Source: JBBRHQ01 sp963840235
GTDB taxonomy: Bacteria > Actinomycetota > Thermoleophilia > Solirubrobacterales > 70-9
DNA length: 64,000 nucleotides
Assembly: GCA_963840235.1 (NCBI GenBank)
Contig: CAWIYC010000002.1
Location: 124,001-188,000 of the forward strand
Direction of reading: 5' to 3'
Part shown: in pieces, positions 57,157 to 64,000 of the stretch
How the letters are laid out: each line of letters opens with the position of its first letter
Numbering within the stretch: position 1 is the first letter of the stretch
The notes under the pieces: generated by a model
What the model saw: only the letters and a program-made list of their open reading frames with translations
Told to the model about the DNA's origin: nothing
Databases searched by the model: none
Translations under genes and position numbers: made by a program

Positions 57157-57779
57157 AGGCCGATCTCCTCCTCCGCCAGCGCCCCCACCGCCGAAGGAGG
57201 GAGGTCGAGGCGGGAGAGAGACCTGAGGAAGCCGCGAGTGATGATCACGTGGATGCGCAGCTCGGTTGCCGCGTATATGTGGGCGCCGAGGCGGGCAAAG
57301 CGTCCGCGTCCACGCAGAAGTGGATAGAAGTTCTGAACCTCGGCGCGGATCCGGATCCGCCTCGTTCCCGCAGGGTCGCTCGAGGAAGGATCGACCCGCC
57401 GCACCGAGATCCGCAGGTACCCGCGGCCGGGCATCGCCACCAGGAGGCCACGTTCGATCGGCCAGGTCACCTGCCCGAATCCGGGGCCGGTGTCGTAGCG
57501 GGGGCGGCGGAACCGCAGCAGCACCAGGCGCCGGTGAACGACAACGATCGAGCGGGAATCGCGCTCGTAGATGATCCGGAAGAGACCAAAGGAGATCCGG
57601 CGCAGGTGGCGCCAGTAGGCGTGCGCGAGACGCTCGAGATAGGAGGGGCGCCAGAGGCGTTCAAGCAGCTCGACGGGCACGATCGCTTCGGCCTCCTGAA
57701 CCGAGCCCGCCGGTCCCTGTGGGTCAACCGGCGCGTGGGCCTCCCGCAGCAGCCGGATCTGCACGGCGGGGTTCGTCAA
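57153..57779 (-). CDS. uncharacterised protein, 208 residues
   Basis: It starts at TTG 57779 overlapping the stop codon of the yihY-like gene and ends in overlap with the convergent SDR gene. The N-terminal third is helical (VELLERLWRPSYLERLAHAY), the rest is beta-rich and very basic (WRHLRRISFGLFRIIYERDS, VVVHRRLVLLRFRRPRYDTG, GYLRISVRRVDP). I do not recognise a family. It has no signal peptide or membrane helix; the coupling with YihY suggests association with the membrane or lipids. Confidence 0.65.
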   Translation of the reverse strand: MTNPAVQIRLLREAHAPVDPQGPAGSVQEAEAIVPVELLERLWRPSYLERLAHAYWRHLRRISFGLFRIIYERDSRSIVVVHRRLVLLRFRRPRYDTGPGFGQVTWPIERGLLVAMPGRGYLRISVRRVDPSSSDPAGTRRIRIRAEVQNFYPLLRGRGRFARLGAHIYAATELRIHVIITRGFLRSLSRLDLPPSAVGALAEEEIGL

Positions 57780-58714
57780 TCCGGATGATCCGCGTCCGGC
57801 GCGGGCGTATAGGGGAGCGTGCCGGTGTCATGCAGCTCATGGCGGAGAGAGTTGATCACCGCACCGGCCATCAGCGCCAGGCTGATGAGGTAGAACCAGA
57901 GCAGGGCAATGAGGATGAATCCCGCGGTCGATCCGAAGCGCGAGAGATTTGAGACGTTGGTCAGGTATATCGGGAAGAGCCAGTTGGCAAGGCCGGTTGT
58001 GAAAGTGACGAACAGCGAGCCCGGCCAGACGGCCCGCCACGGCATGTGGCCTTTGGGAACTGCCCAATAGATGACGCAACAGATGAGGAAGGTGACGGCC
58101 AGGGCGCCGACGATCAGCAGGACTGTGTCGAGGCCTTGCAGATGGGAAAGGCCGAAGGGGAGCTTGTCGGTTGAGCTGATCACGACCCCCTCGGCCGCCG
58201 GAAGTACGACGCTGGCAAGGAGGAAGGCCACCACGACGATCAACATCACGAAGGAGAACCGTTTCTGCTCGATCCAGCCGCGGCAGTCCACATGGTAGAT
58301 GCGGCAGAAGGCCGTGTCCATCGCCCCCCAGAAGGAGGCACCGATCCAGAGAGAGCCGATCACCGCGAGGATGCCGATCGTCGCCGAGTTGCCGCGGATC
58401 CGGTCGATGATGCTGTTGAGCGTGTCCTGCTCGGCGCTTGGGAAGAGGCGCTGAAGGTCGTTGACGATTCCGGCCTCGACGCCCTTGATCCTCAGCACCT
58501 GGCTGAACACGAACAGGACCAACAGCACGAAGGGGAAAACGGCCAGCATCAGGTTGTAGGCGACCATCGCCGAGAGCCCGGTGACGTTCTCCTTGTAGGC
58601 GCGCTGCCAGAAGGCGCGCAGCCACGGGGTGTGGCGGATGACGCGGTCGGAGGTGGCCCTGGCGCCCGCCGAGGGCGCCTTCGACTCGGGTCGGGCGGCG
58701 GGCGATGCGGGCAC
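57776..58714 (-). CDS. YihY/virulence factor BrkB family membrane protein
   Basis: The 312-residue protein has six membrane helices and the family marks: AYKENVTGLSAMVAYNLMLA (about 38-57), VFPFVLLVLFVFSQVLR, GASFWGAMDTAFCRIYHVDC and GLANWLFPIYLTNVSNLSRF (about 228-247). BrkB proteins are inner-membrane proteins of unclear function, once thought to be RNase BN. A disordered Ala/Pro-rich N-terminus (about 25 residues) starts at GTG 58714. It is downstream of a 92-residue gene (35-bp gap) and upstream of an uncharacterised gene. Confidence 0.88.
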   Translation of the reverse strand: MPASPAARPESKAPSAGARATSDRVIRHTPWLRAFWQRAYKENVTGLSAMVAYNLMLAVFPFVLLVLFVFSQVLRIKGVEAGIVNDLQRLFPSAEQDTLNSIIDRIRGNSATIGILAVIGSLWIGASFWGAMDTAFCRIYHVDCRGWIEQKRFSFVMLIVVVAFLLASVVLPAAEGVVISSTDKLPFGLSHLQGLDTVLLIVGALAVTFLICCVIYWAVPKGHMPWRAVWPGSLFVTFTTGLANWLFPIYLTNVSNLSRFGSTAGFILIALLWFYLISLALMAGAVINSLRHELHDTGTLPYTPAPDADHPD

Positions 58715-58749
58715 GACAGCGGCGGGGAGGGGGCGCTGCCCGGAGCCGG

Positions 58750-59028
58750 TCAGCGCCGCCCCATTGCCTTCCCGACCTCGCCGGCCGCCCGTCCGGCCAG
58801 CTTCAGCCCGACGGCCGCGGCGCCCGAGGCCAGGCCGAACCCGGCCCGGGCGAGATCCTCGAGCCCCGAAGAGGAGGGCGCCGCCCCGGTTCCGGCGGGC
58901 TCGGCGGCATCCCCCGCCTCGGCGGCCACAGCCTCGGAGGCGGAGGCGCGTGCGGCCGCCCGGCGGGGGCTCTCGACGCCGGGACGTGTCTTCGGCAGGC
59001 TGCCCAGCAGCCCTCTGTCATCGCTCAT
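58750..59028 (-). CDS. small protein, 92 residues, C-terminal amphipathic helix
   Basis: It begins MSDDRGLLGSLPKTRPGVES, has an acidic Ala-rich linker (EAVAAEAGDAAEPAGTGAAP), and ends with a glycine/alanine-rich amphipathic segment, ARAGFGLASGAAAVGLKLAG, followed by RAAGEVGKAMGRR. No family is recognised. ATG 59028 is fixed by TACGGT 8 nt upstream. It heads the operon with the YihY-like and an uncharacterised gene; the tail might dock on membranes. Confidence 0.65.
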   Translation of the reverse strand: MSDDRGLLGSLPKTRPGVESPRRAAARASASEAVAAEAGDAAEPAGTGAAPSSSGLEDLARAGFGLASGAAAVGLKLAGRAAGEVGKAMGRR

Positions 59029-59036
59029 GCAAGGCC

Positions 59037-59042
59037 ACCGTA
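59037..59042 (-). promoter_or_regulatory. -10 hexamer of the 92-residue gene / YihY operon (leaderless)
   Basis: TACGGT on the minus strand ends 8 nt before ATG 59028. Confidence 0.58.
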
Positions 59043-59142
59043 ACAATCGGCCACGCCGGTGTTGGTGCCATGGCGACCGATTCGAAGCGAGACTCTTTGC
59101 CGAGTTTCGGGTTTCTGACGCACGGACGTGACCTTTCAGGTC

Positions 59143-59171
59143 TTGACCCGAGAAAATGAAGCTTCTAATAT
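59143..59171 (+). promoter_or_regulatory. strong sigma-70 promoter upstream of sigA
   Basis: TTGACC (59143-59148) and TAATAT (59166-59171) are 17 nt apart. The expected start of transcription is near 59178, giving a leader of about 160 nt before the sigA ATG. Confidence 0.68.
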
Positions 59172-59233
59172 ACGAACAGACGTTTGACCACCGAGAGAAT
59201 CGGGCACAGGCCCTCTGCAGAGCAGAATCACTT

Positions 59234-59264
59234 CGCGGATCCGGAGCAGCCGGTCCGCGTTTTT
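59234..59264 (+). terminator. intrinsic terminator inside the sigA leader (attenuator or sRNA end)
   Basis: CGCGGA(T)CCGG and CCGGTCCGCG form a 10-bp stem with one bulge and loop AGCAG, followed by TTTTT (59260-59264). It is a full terminator 73 nt before the sigA ATG and about 85 nt after the promoter. The region 59029-59337 otherwise has no gene. Confidence 0.6.
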
Positions 59265-59337
59265 GTGACTTCGGGCCGCCGATCCCGCCGACTCGGGCTG
59301 AATACCGCCAACGGCAACAGAACGGATAAATAGCAGG

Positions 59338-60444
59338 ATGCTGGTAGCAGAACTTCAAGAGCTTGAAGAGGTAAAGGGGCTGATCACCAAGGGGCAGCAG
59401 CTCGGCGTGCTGACCTTCGGTGACGTCGCCTCCGCGGTTTCCGAGGTGGATCTGGACGAGTCCGACGTCGAGGACCTCTACGGACATCTCGAGAAGTCGG
59501 GCATCGAGCTGGTCGAGGACGTTGATCCTGCCCTGAAGGCGCAGGCCGACGCGATGCCGGCCGAGACCGGCAAGCGGGGCCGCCGGCGCCAGAAACAGGC
59601 GCTGGACCTGAAGCCGGACATGACCACCGACTCGCTGCAGCTGTTCCTCAAGGACATCGGCAAGGTGCGCCTGCTGACTGCGCAGGAGGAGGTCGATCTG
59701 GCCAAGCGGATCGAGCGCGGCGACCTCGACGCCAAGCAGAAGATGGTGGAGTCCAACCTGCGTCTCGTCGTCTCGATCGCCAAGAATTATCGCAATCAGG
59801 GCCTGCCCTTCCTCGATCTGATCCAGGAGGGCACCCTCGGCCTGGTCCGCGCCGCGGAGAAGTTCGACTACCGCAAGGGCTTCAAGTTCTCGACCTACGC
59901 GACCTGGTGGATCCGCCAGGCGATTGCCCGGGCACTCGCCGACAAGGCGCGGACGATCCGGATCCCGGTCCACGTGGTCGAGAAGCTGAACAAGATCGGC
60001 CGCGCCGAGCGCAAGCTTGTGACCGAGCTCGGGCGCGAGCCCACTCCGGAGGAGATCGCCGAGGTCACCGGGATAGATCCCGACGAGGTGGACTCGATCA
60101 AGCGCTCCGCCCAGGCGCCGGTCTCGCTGGAGAAGCCGGTCGGCGACGAGGAGGAGTCCGAGTTCGGGCAGTTCATCGCCGACGAGAAGGCCGAGTCGCC
60201 GTTCGACCGAGCCGCGGACCTGCTTACCAAGGAGGCGCTGAAGGAGGCGTTGGAGAACCTCTCCTACCGCGAGCGCCGCGTCCTCGAGCTCCGCTACGGC
60301 CTCGGGGGTGAGCACCCGCGCACCCTCGACGAGGTTGGGAGGACATTCAACGTCACCCGCGAGCGCATCCGCCAGATCGAGAACCAGAGCCTGAAGAAGC
60401 TGCAGTCGCTGGCGGAGGCGCAGAAGCTCAGAGAGGTTGCCTAG
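59338..60444 (+). CDS. sigA: housekeeping RNA polymerase sigma factor (SigA/RpoD)
   Basis: The 368-residue protein has a short region 1.1 (residues 1-60, EEVKGLITKGQQLGVLTFGD), region 1.2 (TDSLQLFLKDIGKVRLLTAQ, about 98-117), region 2 with FLDLIQEGTLGLVRAAEKFD, GFKFSTYATWWIRQAIARAL (2.3/2.4, about 183-202), region 3 (VHVVEKLNKIGRAERKLVTE) and region 4.2 (HPRTLDEVGRTFNVTRERIR, about 325-344). It is a group 1 factor and about the size of Bacillus SigA, without the long acidic N-terminus of streptomycete HrdB. It is led by a structured leader and followed by a structured tail. Confidence 0.93.
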   Translation: MLVAELQELEEVKGLITKGQQLGVLTFGDVASAVSEVDLDESDVEDLYGHLEKSGIELVEDVDPALKAQADAMPAETGKRGRRRQKQALDLKPDMTTDSLQLFLKDIGKVRLLTAQEEVDLAKRIERGDLDAKQKMVESNLRLVVSIAKNYRNQGLPFLDLIQEGTLGLVRAAEKFDYRKGFKFSTYATWWIRQAIARALADKARTIRIPVHVVEKLNKIGRAERKLVTELGREPTPEEIAEVTGIDPDEVDSIKRSAQAPVSLEKPVGDEEESEFGQFIADEKAESPFDRAADLLTKEALKEALENLSYRERRVLELRYGLGGEHPRTLDEVGRTFNVTRERIRQIENQSLKKLQSLAEAQKLREVA

Positions 60445-60537
60445 GGGCGTCCGGCACCCAACCTCTCTCAAATGAAAATGGCCGCCTTCGGGGCGGCCAT
60501 TTGCATTACAAGCCGTTCGGATGGGTGCCGGACGCCC
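60445..60537 (+). repeat. nested inverted repeat after sigA
   Basis: GGGCGTCCGGCACCCA (60445-60460) starts directly after the sigA stop codon and pairs perfectly with TGGGTGCCGGACGCCC (60522-60537). It encloses the 11-bp terminator hairpin at 60476-60502, forming a 93-nt structure. Confidence 0.7.
60476..60502. terminator. sigA terminator hairpin
   Basis: AAATGGCCGCC and GGCGGCCATTT make an 11-bp stem with a TTCGG loop, with A and T tracts on each side. It works in both directions in principle. Confidence 0.72.
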
Positions 60538-60608
60538 ATCAACAAGGTCTGTGCTTCTGCGCCTCCGGCCGTTCCTGCAGAGACTGCGGGCCGTCGGTGA
60601 GAGGGAAG

Positions 60609-60631
60609 TTTCCTCTCACTATGAGAGGAAA
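60609..60631. promoter_or_regulatory. perfect 10-bp inverted repeat upstream of the GNAT gene
   Basis: TTTCCTCTCA and TGAGAGGAAA flank a 3-nt loop (CTA). GAAGTTTC occurs on either side (60606-60613, 60635-60642). The -10 of the GNAT gene lies 30 bp downstream, so this may be an operator. Confidence 0.5.
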
Positions 60632-60660
60632 TTGAAGTTTCGCCGCGGGGGTGTGGCTCT

Positions 60661-60666
60661 TAGGCT
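60661..60666 (+). promoter_or_regulatory. -10 hexamer of the GNAT gene (leaderless)
   Basis: TAGGCT ends 6 nt before GTG 60673. Confidence 0.6.
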
Positions 60667-60672
60667 TGGCCG

Positions 60673-61281
60673 GTGAACCCAGAGGTGAGGCCGGCGACGG
60701 AGGACGATCATGAGGCGGCCGCGGAGGCGCTGGCACTGGCCTTCGCCTGCGACCCGGCCTGGGCGCACCTGCTCCCCGATGAGGCGCCCAGGGCGGAGCG
60801 GCTGCTCGCCTTCTTCAATGCCGAGATCGCCAATCTGGTGCCGGGGTTGCGTCGCCTCTGGGTCACCGAGGACGGCAGCGGCGCGGCGATCTGGGCGCCT
60901 CCGGGGAGCTGGCGGGTGCCTTTCTCACGGACGCTGAGGGCCTCGGGCCAGATGGCGAGGGTCTTCGGCGCCCGCCTGCCGCTGGCGACCTGGACCCTGC
61001 TGCGGGTCGAGCGACGCCATCCGGCCTCGCCGGAGCACTGGTACCTGCACTATCTGGGGGTAGAGCCGCGGCGCCAGGGGCGGGGTCTCGGCGGCGCCCT
61101 GCTGGCGCCGGTGCTGGAGGCCTGCGATCGCGCAGCGGTTCCGGCCCACCTGGAAGCGAGCACCGAGCGAAACCGGGTTCTTTACGAGCGCAACGGGTTC
61201 GGTCTCACCGCGGGCTTCAACCTGCCGCTGGGCGGGCCGCTGGTGAGGGGGATGTGGCGCCAGCCTCAAGGCATCGATTGA
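60673..61281 (+). CDS. GNAT family N-acetyltransferase
   Basis: The 202-residue protein has the GNAT fold: VRPATEDDHEAAAEALALAF at the start, WYLHYLGVEPRRQGRGLGGA (about 120-139) with the acetyl-CoA-binding RQGRGLG loop, and HLEASTERNRVLYERNGFGL (about 158-177). It transfers an acetyl group to an amine of a small molecule or protein; the substrate is unknown. It lies between sigA and pilT on the same strand and has its own leaderless promoter, with a palindrome upstream that could regulate it. Confidence 0.87.
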   Translation: MNPEVRPATEDDHEAAAEALALAFACDPAWAHLLPDEAPRAERLLAFFNAEIANLVPGLRRLWVTEDGSGAAIWAPPGSWRVPFSRTLRASGQMARVFGARLPLATWTLLRVERRHPASPEHWYLHYLGVEPRRQGRGLGGALLAPVLEACDRAAVPAHLEASTERNRVLYERNGFGLTAGFNLPLGGPLVRGMWRQPQGID

Positions 61282-61300
61282 GGCGCCGATACATGTCCGC

Positions 61301-62653
61301 ATGCTGGACATGGATACGGCCCTGCGCAAGCTCATCGAGCTCGAAGGCTCCGACCTCCACATCAAGGTGGGGACGACGCCGATCGTTCGAATCGACGGCA
61401 AGCTCGGCCCGCTCCCGGGCTACGAGCAGCTTCTCACCTCCGAGGAGACGGAGAAGGCGTTCCACGACATCGCGGAGACACGCTCGCTGACCGAGTTCGA
61501 GGAGGTCGGCGAGGCCGACTTCGCCTACTCGATCCCCTCCGCCGCCCGCTTCCGTGTCAGCGCCTTCAAGCAGAGGGGCTCGGTCTCGATCGTCTGCCGC
61601 GCGATCCCCTTCAGCATCAGGACGATCGCCGAGCTGGGCCTCCCCGACGTCGTTCGGAGCCTGGCGGAAGAGCCCCGCGGAATCATCCTCCTCACCGGCA
61701 CCACGGGATCGGGCAAGTCCACCACCCTGGCGGCGATGGTCGACCACATCAACAGCACCAGGGCGCGCCACATCGTCACCCTCGAGGATCCGATCGAGTA
61801 CCTGCACCGCGACCAGAAGTCGATCATCAACCAGCGCGAGGTCGGCTCGGACACCGAGAGCTTCGCCCGGGCGATGCGCAGGGTGCTGCGGCAGGACCCG
61901 GACGTGATCCTGATCGGCGAGATGCGCGACGAGGAAACCGTGCGGACGGCGCTCTCCGCCGCCGAGACCGGCCACCTCGTGTTCTCGACGCTCCATACCC
62001 TCGACGCGACCGAGACCATCAACCGGATCATCGACTTCTTCCCACCCCACCTTCAGCAGCAGGCGCGGGTGATGCTGGCCTCGACCCTGCGGGGCGCGAT
62101 GTCACAGCGGCTGATACCCCGGATCGACGGGGTCGGGCGAGTCGCCGCGGCCGAGATCATGGTGGCCACCGGGCGGGTCAAGGACCTGATCCTGCAGCCG
62201 GAGGAGACCGGCAAGATCAGCGGGGTGATCGCCGAGGGCGCCTACTACGGCATGCGCACGTTCGACCAGGACCTGCTCGAGCATGTGCAGGCCGGGCGGG
62301 TCAGCGTGGACGTGGCGCTCGAAGCCGCATCGAGGCCGCACGACTTCAAGCTGATGCTCGAGGCCGGAGGACAGCGGGCGAGCGGAATCGAACAGCTGGA
62401 CGCCAACCCCCGGCCGGCGCTACTGAATGCGAACGGGGCACCCCCTGCGAACGGGGCACCCGCGGCACCGGCAACCTTCCCGCCCCCGGTCGAGGTTCCC
62501 CCTCCGCCCCCGGCGGCACCTCATCCCGCCGCCGCCGCTCCGGTCGCGCCGGTGACGGTCGTACCGCCTCCGGGCGAGGCCCCGGCCCCTCCAGCGCCGG
62601 CTGCCCCTCCGGCGCCCGATCCGCCGCCGGGCTACGACAGCCCTCCGGGCTAG
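61301..62653 (+). CDS. pilT: type IV pilus retraction ATPase PilT-like
   Basis: The 450-residue protein has the PilT order: SDLHIKVGTTPIVRIDGKLG (17-36), Walker A GTTGSGKS (133-140), the Asp box VTLEDPIEYLHRDQKSIINQ, Walker B VILIGEMRDEETVRTALSAA with the His box GHLVFSTLHTLDATETINRI. The retraction ATPase AIRNLIRE sequence is not seen; the corresponding part reads GVIAEGAYYGMRTFDQDLLE. The last about 90 residues form an unusual Pro/Ala-rich tail, absent from standard PilT. ATG 61301 or 61310 is the start. The next genes encode a linker protein and PilB. Confidence 0.9.
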   Translation: MLDMDTALRKLIELEGSDLHIKVGTTPIVRIDGKLGPLPGYEQLLTSEETEKAFHDIAETRSLTEFEEVGEADFAYSIPSAARFRVSAFKQRGSVSIVCRAIPFSIRTIAELGLPDVVRSLAEEPRGIILLTGTTGSGKSTTLAAMVDHINSTRARHIVTLEDPIEYLHRDQKSIINQREVGSDTESFARAMRRVLRQDPDVILIGEMRDEETVRTALSAAETGHLVFSTLHTLDATETINRIIDFFPPHLQQQARVMLASTLRGAMSQRLIPRIDGVGRVAAAEIMVATGRVKDLILQPEETGKISGVIAEGAYYGMRTFDQDLLEHVQAGRVSVDVALEAASRPHDFKLMLEAGGQRASGIEQLDANPRPALLNANGAPPANGAPAAPATFPPPVEVPPPPPAAPHPAAAAPVAPVTVVPPPGEAPAPPAPAAPPAPDPPPGYDSPPG

Positions 62654-62666
62654 TACATACGTCGAG

Positions 62667-63272
62667 ATGAGGGACAAGCTGAACAAGAGCCCGATCGCCC
62701 AGGTCGCGCTGATCGCAATCCTCCTTGCCGGCGGCGCCTACATTCTGCTCGGCAGCCAGGGGGGAGGCGGCGGAGCGGCAACGACGACGGCGACCACCGG
62801 CACCGTACCGGCGACGACGGCGCCCGTGACCACGGCGCCGGCGACGTCAGCCTCGAGTGCCGCGGACGCCGGGGTCGCCGCGGCCGCCACCAGTGCCGTG
62901 GCCGTGCCGGTGCCGCCGCTCCCGGCCCCGGTGAAGAGGGCCTACGACTCGGGTGAGACCGTCGTCCTCCTCGTCGTCCGGGGCGGAGGCATCGACGACT
63001 CGCTGGTAGCGCCGACTGTGCGCCGGCTGAGGGCGGTGGGCGGTGTCGCCGTCTTCATCGCCCCGGCGAAGCAGATAGCCCGCTACGCCGCGATCACGCT
63101 CGGGGTAAGCGTCGACCGGGTCCCGGCTCTGGTCGTGGTCCGGCCGCGGTCGCTCAGCGGCGGCACCCCGCAGGCCTCGGTCAGCTACGGCTTCCAGAGC
63201 CCCGCGACCATCGTCCAGGCGGTCATCGACGCCTCCTACAACGGGCCTGCAGTGACCTATCACCCCAACTAG
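62667..63272 (+). CDS. membrane-anchored protein with thioredoxin-like domain, pilus operon
   Basis: The 201-residue protein has one membrane helix (IAQVALIAILLAGGAYILLG, about 10-29), a Thr/Ala-rich linker of about 50 residues and a C-terminal domain (VVLLVVRGGGIDDSLVAPTV, then VDRVPALVVVRPRSLSGGT with a cis-Pro-like VPAL) that looks thioredoxin-like without the CxxC. It lies between pilT and pilB with 13- and 15-bp gaps, so it likely acts in pilus assembly as a PilO/PilN-like scaffold or sensor. No family can be named. Confidence 0.65.
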   Translation: MRDKLNKSPIAQVALIAILLAGGAYILLGSQGGGGGAATTTATTGTVPATTAPVTTAPATSASSAADAGVAAAATSAVAVPVPPLPAPVKRAYDSGETVVLLVVRGGGIDDSLVAPTVRRLRAVGGVAVFIAPAKQIARYAAITLGVSVDRVPALVVVRPRSLSGGTPQASVSYGFQSPATIVQAVIDASYNGPAVTYHPN

Positions 63273-63287
63273 GCGCCGGGAGCTCGT

Positions 63288-64000
63288 ATGAGCTACGACC
63301 AGTATCCGAATCACCTCCGGCCGGTCCCCGACTCCGGCGACTCGACAGCGCCGGCCGCGCCACCGGAGAGCACCGGCCCGGTCGGCCTGACGGCGCCGAT
63401 GCGGCGTGGCCGCTCGGCCGGATTCACCACCGATGTCCTGGTCGAGCTCGGATACGCGACCCCGGAGCGCGTCGACCAGGCGATCGAGGAGGCGCGAACC
63501 GCAGGTGCCCCCCCGGAGACGCTGCTCATGGTCCAGGGCGCGATCACAGGGGACCAGCTCTCGCGCGCGATCGCCGAGCGCTATGGCCTTGATCACGTCG
63601 ATCTCGCGGTCTACCAGGTGGACATTGCGGCGGCGGCGTTGTTCCCGATCAGCACGGCCCGCCGCTATCTGGCGGTGCCGATCGGCTTCGTCGACCAGCA
63701 GACGCTGCTGGTGGCGATGTCGGACCCTGGCAACGTGCTCGCGATCGACGACATCCAGATCGCGACCGGGATGGACTGCCGGGTCGCAGTCGCGGCCGAG
63801 GACGACCTCGATGCGCTCCTGACCCGTATCAACACCCTCCAGAGCGCGGCCACGGAGGCGATCATCGAGGAGCAGGAGCTGGCCGACTCGGAAGAGGAGA
63901 GGGGGCTGACCTCGGTCAGCGACCTTCAGGCGAGCGCGGAGGATGCTCCCGTGATCAAGCTCGTCTACAGCATCCTCGGCCAGGCTGTCGCCGAGGAGGC
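63288..64000 (+). CDS. pilB: type IV pilus assembly ATPase PilB/GspE-like, N-terminal part (cut by window edge)
   Basis: ATG 63288 opens a frame to the window end (237 residues). A disordered Pro-rich N-terminus is followed by an MshEN-type domain (DVLVELGYATPERVDQAIEE, about 48-67; AIAERYGLDHVDLAVYQVDI, about 94-113) and the start of the ATPase domain (EDAPVIKLVYSILGQAVAEE). MshEN domains can bind c-di-GMP. The remaining ATPase motors and Walker sites lie outside the window. It energises pilus extension and pairs with the PilT-like gene upstream. Confidence 0.85.
   Translation, partial: MSYDQYPNHLRPVPDSGDSTAPAAPPESTGPVGLTAPMRRGRSAGFTTDVLVELGYATPERVDQAIEEARTAGAPPETLLMVQGAITGDQLSRAIAERYGLDHVDLAVYQVDIAAAALFPISTARRYLAVPIGFVDQQTLLVAMSDPGNVLAIDDIQIATGMDCRVAVAAEDDLDALLTRINTLQSAATEAIIEEQELADSEEERGLTSVSDLQASAEDAPVIKLVYSILGQAVAEE

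Noticed and set aside
58750..60471. 573-codon minus-strand frame covering sigA
   Set aside because: Only its last 92 codons, from ATG 59028, form a credible gene; the rest is antisense to sigA.

Overview
The window is very GC-rich, densely coded DNA from an actinobacterium, most likely class Thermoleophilia (Solirubrobacterales-like). That placement is inferred from base composition, three F420-type luciferase-like oxidoreductases, the EgtB/EgtD ergothioneine genes, CGNR and AbiEi/DUF559 proteins, and a short (368 aa) housekeeping sigma factor beside type IV pilus genes. No marker such as rRNA is present. I see no tRNA, rRNA, CRISPR array, insertion sequence or prophage. It reads as ordinary chromosome with many short, independently promoted transcription units.

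Layout. 0-10 kb: partial M1 peptidase, glycerate kinase, SDR and LLM oxidoreductase, a frameshifted K+ channel, a MarR-MFS pair, a FAD amine oxidase, methylmalonate-semialdehyde dehydrogenase and a NUDIX hydrolase. 10-20 kb: DUF318 permease with a YHS tail, methylthioadenosine salvage pair, photolyase, LysR with a divergent 43-aa ORF, crotonase with a Mesh1-like alarmone hydrolase, a PAS-metallo-beta-lactamase pair, PhoD phosphatase. 20-30 kb: MarR-controlled ABC exporter, PlsC, ECF sigma/anti-sigma/lipoprotein operon, thiolase, DUF4126, another MarR, CapA. 30-42 kb: AbiEi/DUF559 protein, L-2-hydroxyglutarate oxidase, secreted beta-propeller, crotonase/thioesterase/sulfatase, MarR-regulated YceI/FMN reductase, CtpE-like P-type ATPase, LLM oxidoreductase. 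42-55 kb: three-gene transhydrogenase, aminotransferase with a kinase-like protein, a prepilin-like secreted protein, EgtB/EgtD, a CGNR regulator facing a hidden small ORF and an MBL-like protein. 55-64 kb: class II fructose-bisphosphatase (frameshifted), YihY cluster, sigA with a structured leader and tail, GNAT, and the start of a pilT/pilB operon.

Two themes run through the window. First, about twenty genes have a TANNNT -10 hexamer ending only 6-9 nt before the start codon, so they are probably transcribed without a leader. This corrects many start sites and supports several very small genes. Second, four MarR regulators sit beside their likely targets, and three have clear inverted-repeat operators lying on the promoters. 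Two genes (K+ channel and glpX) share the same type of lesion, one surplus base in a run of three G/C, which suggests either sequence error or decay.
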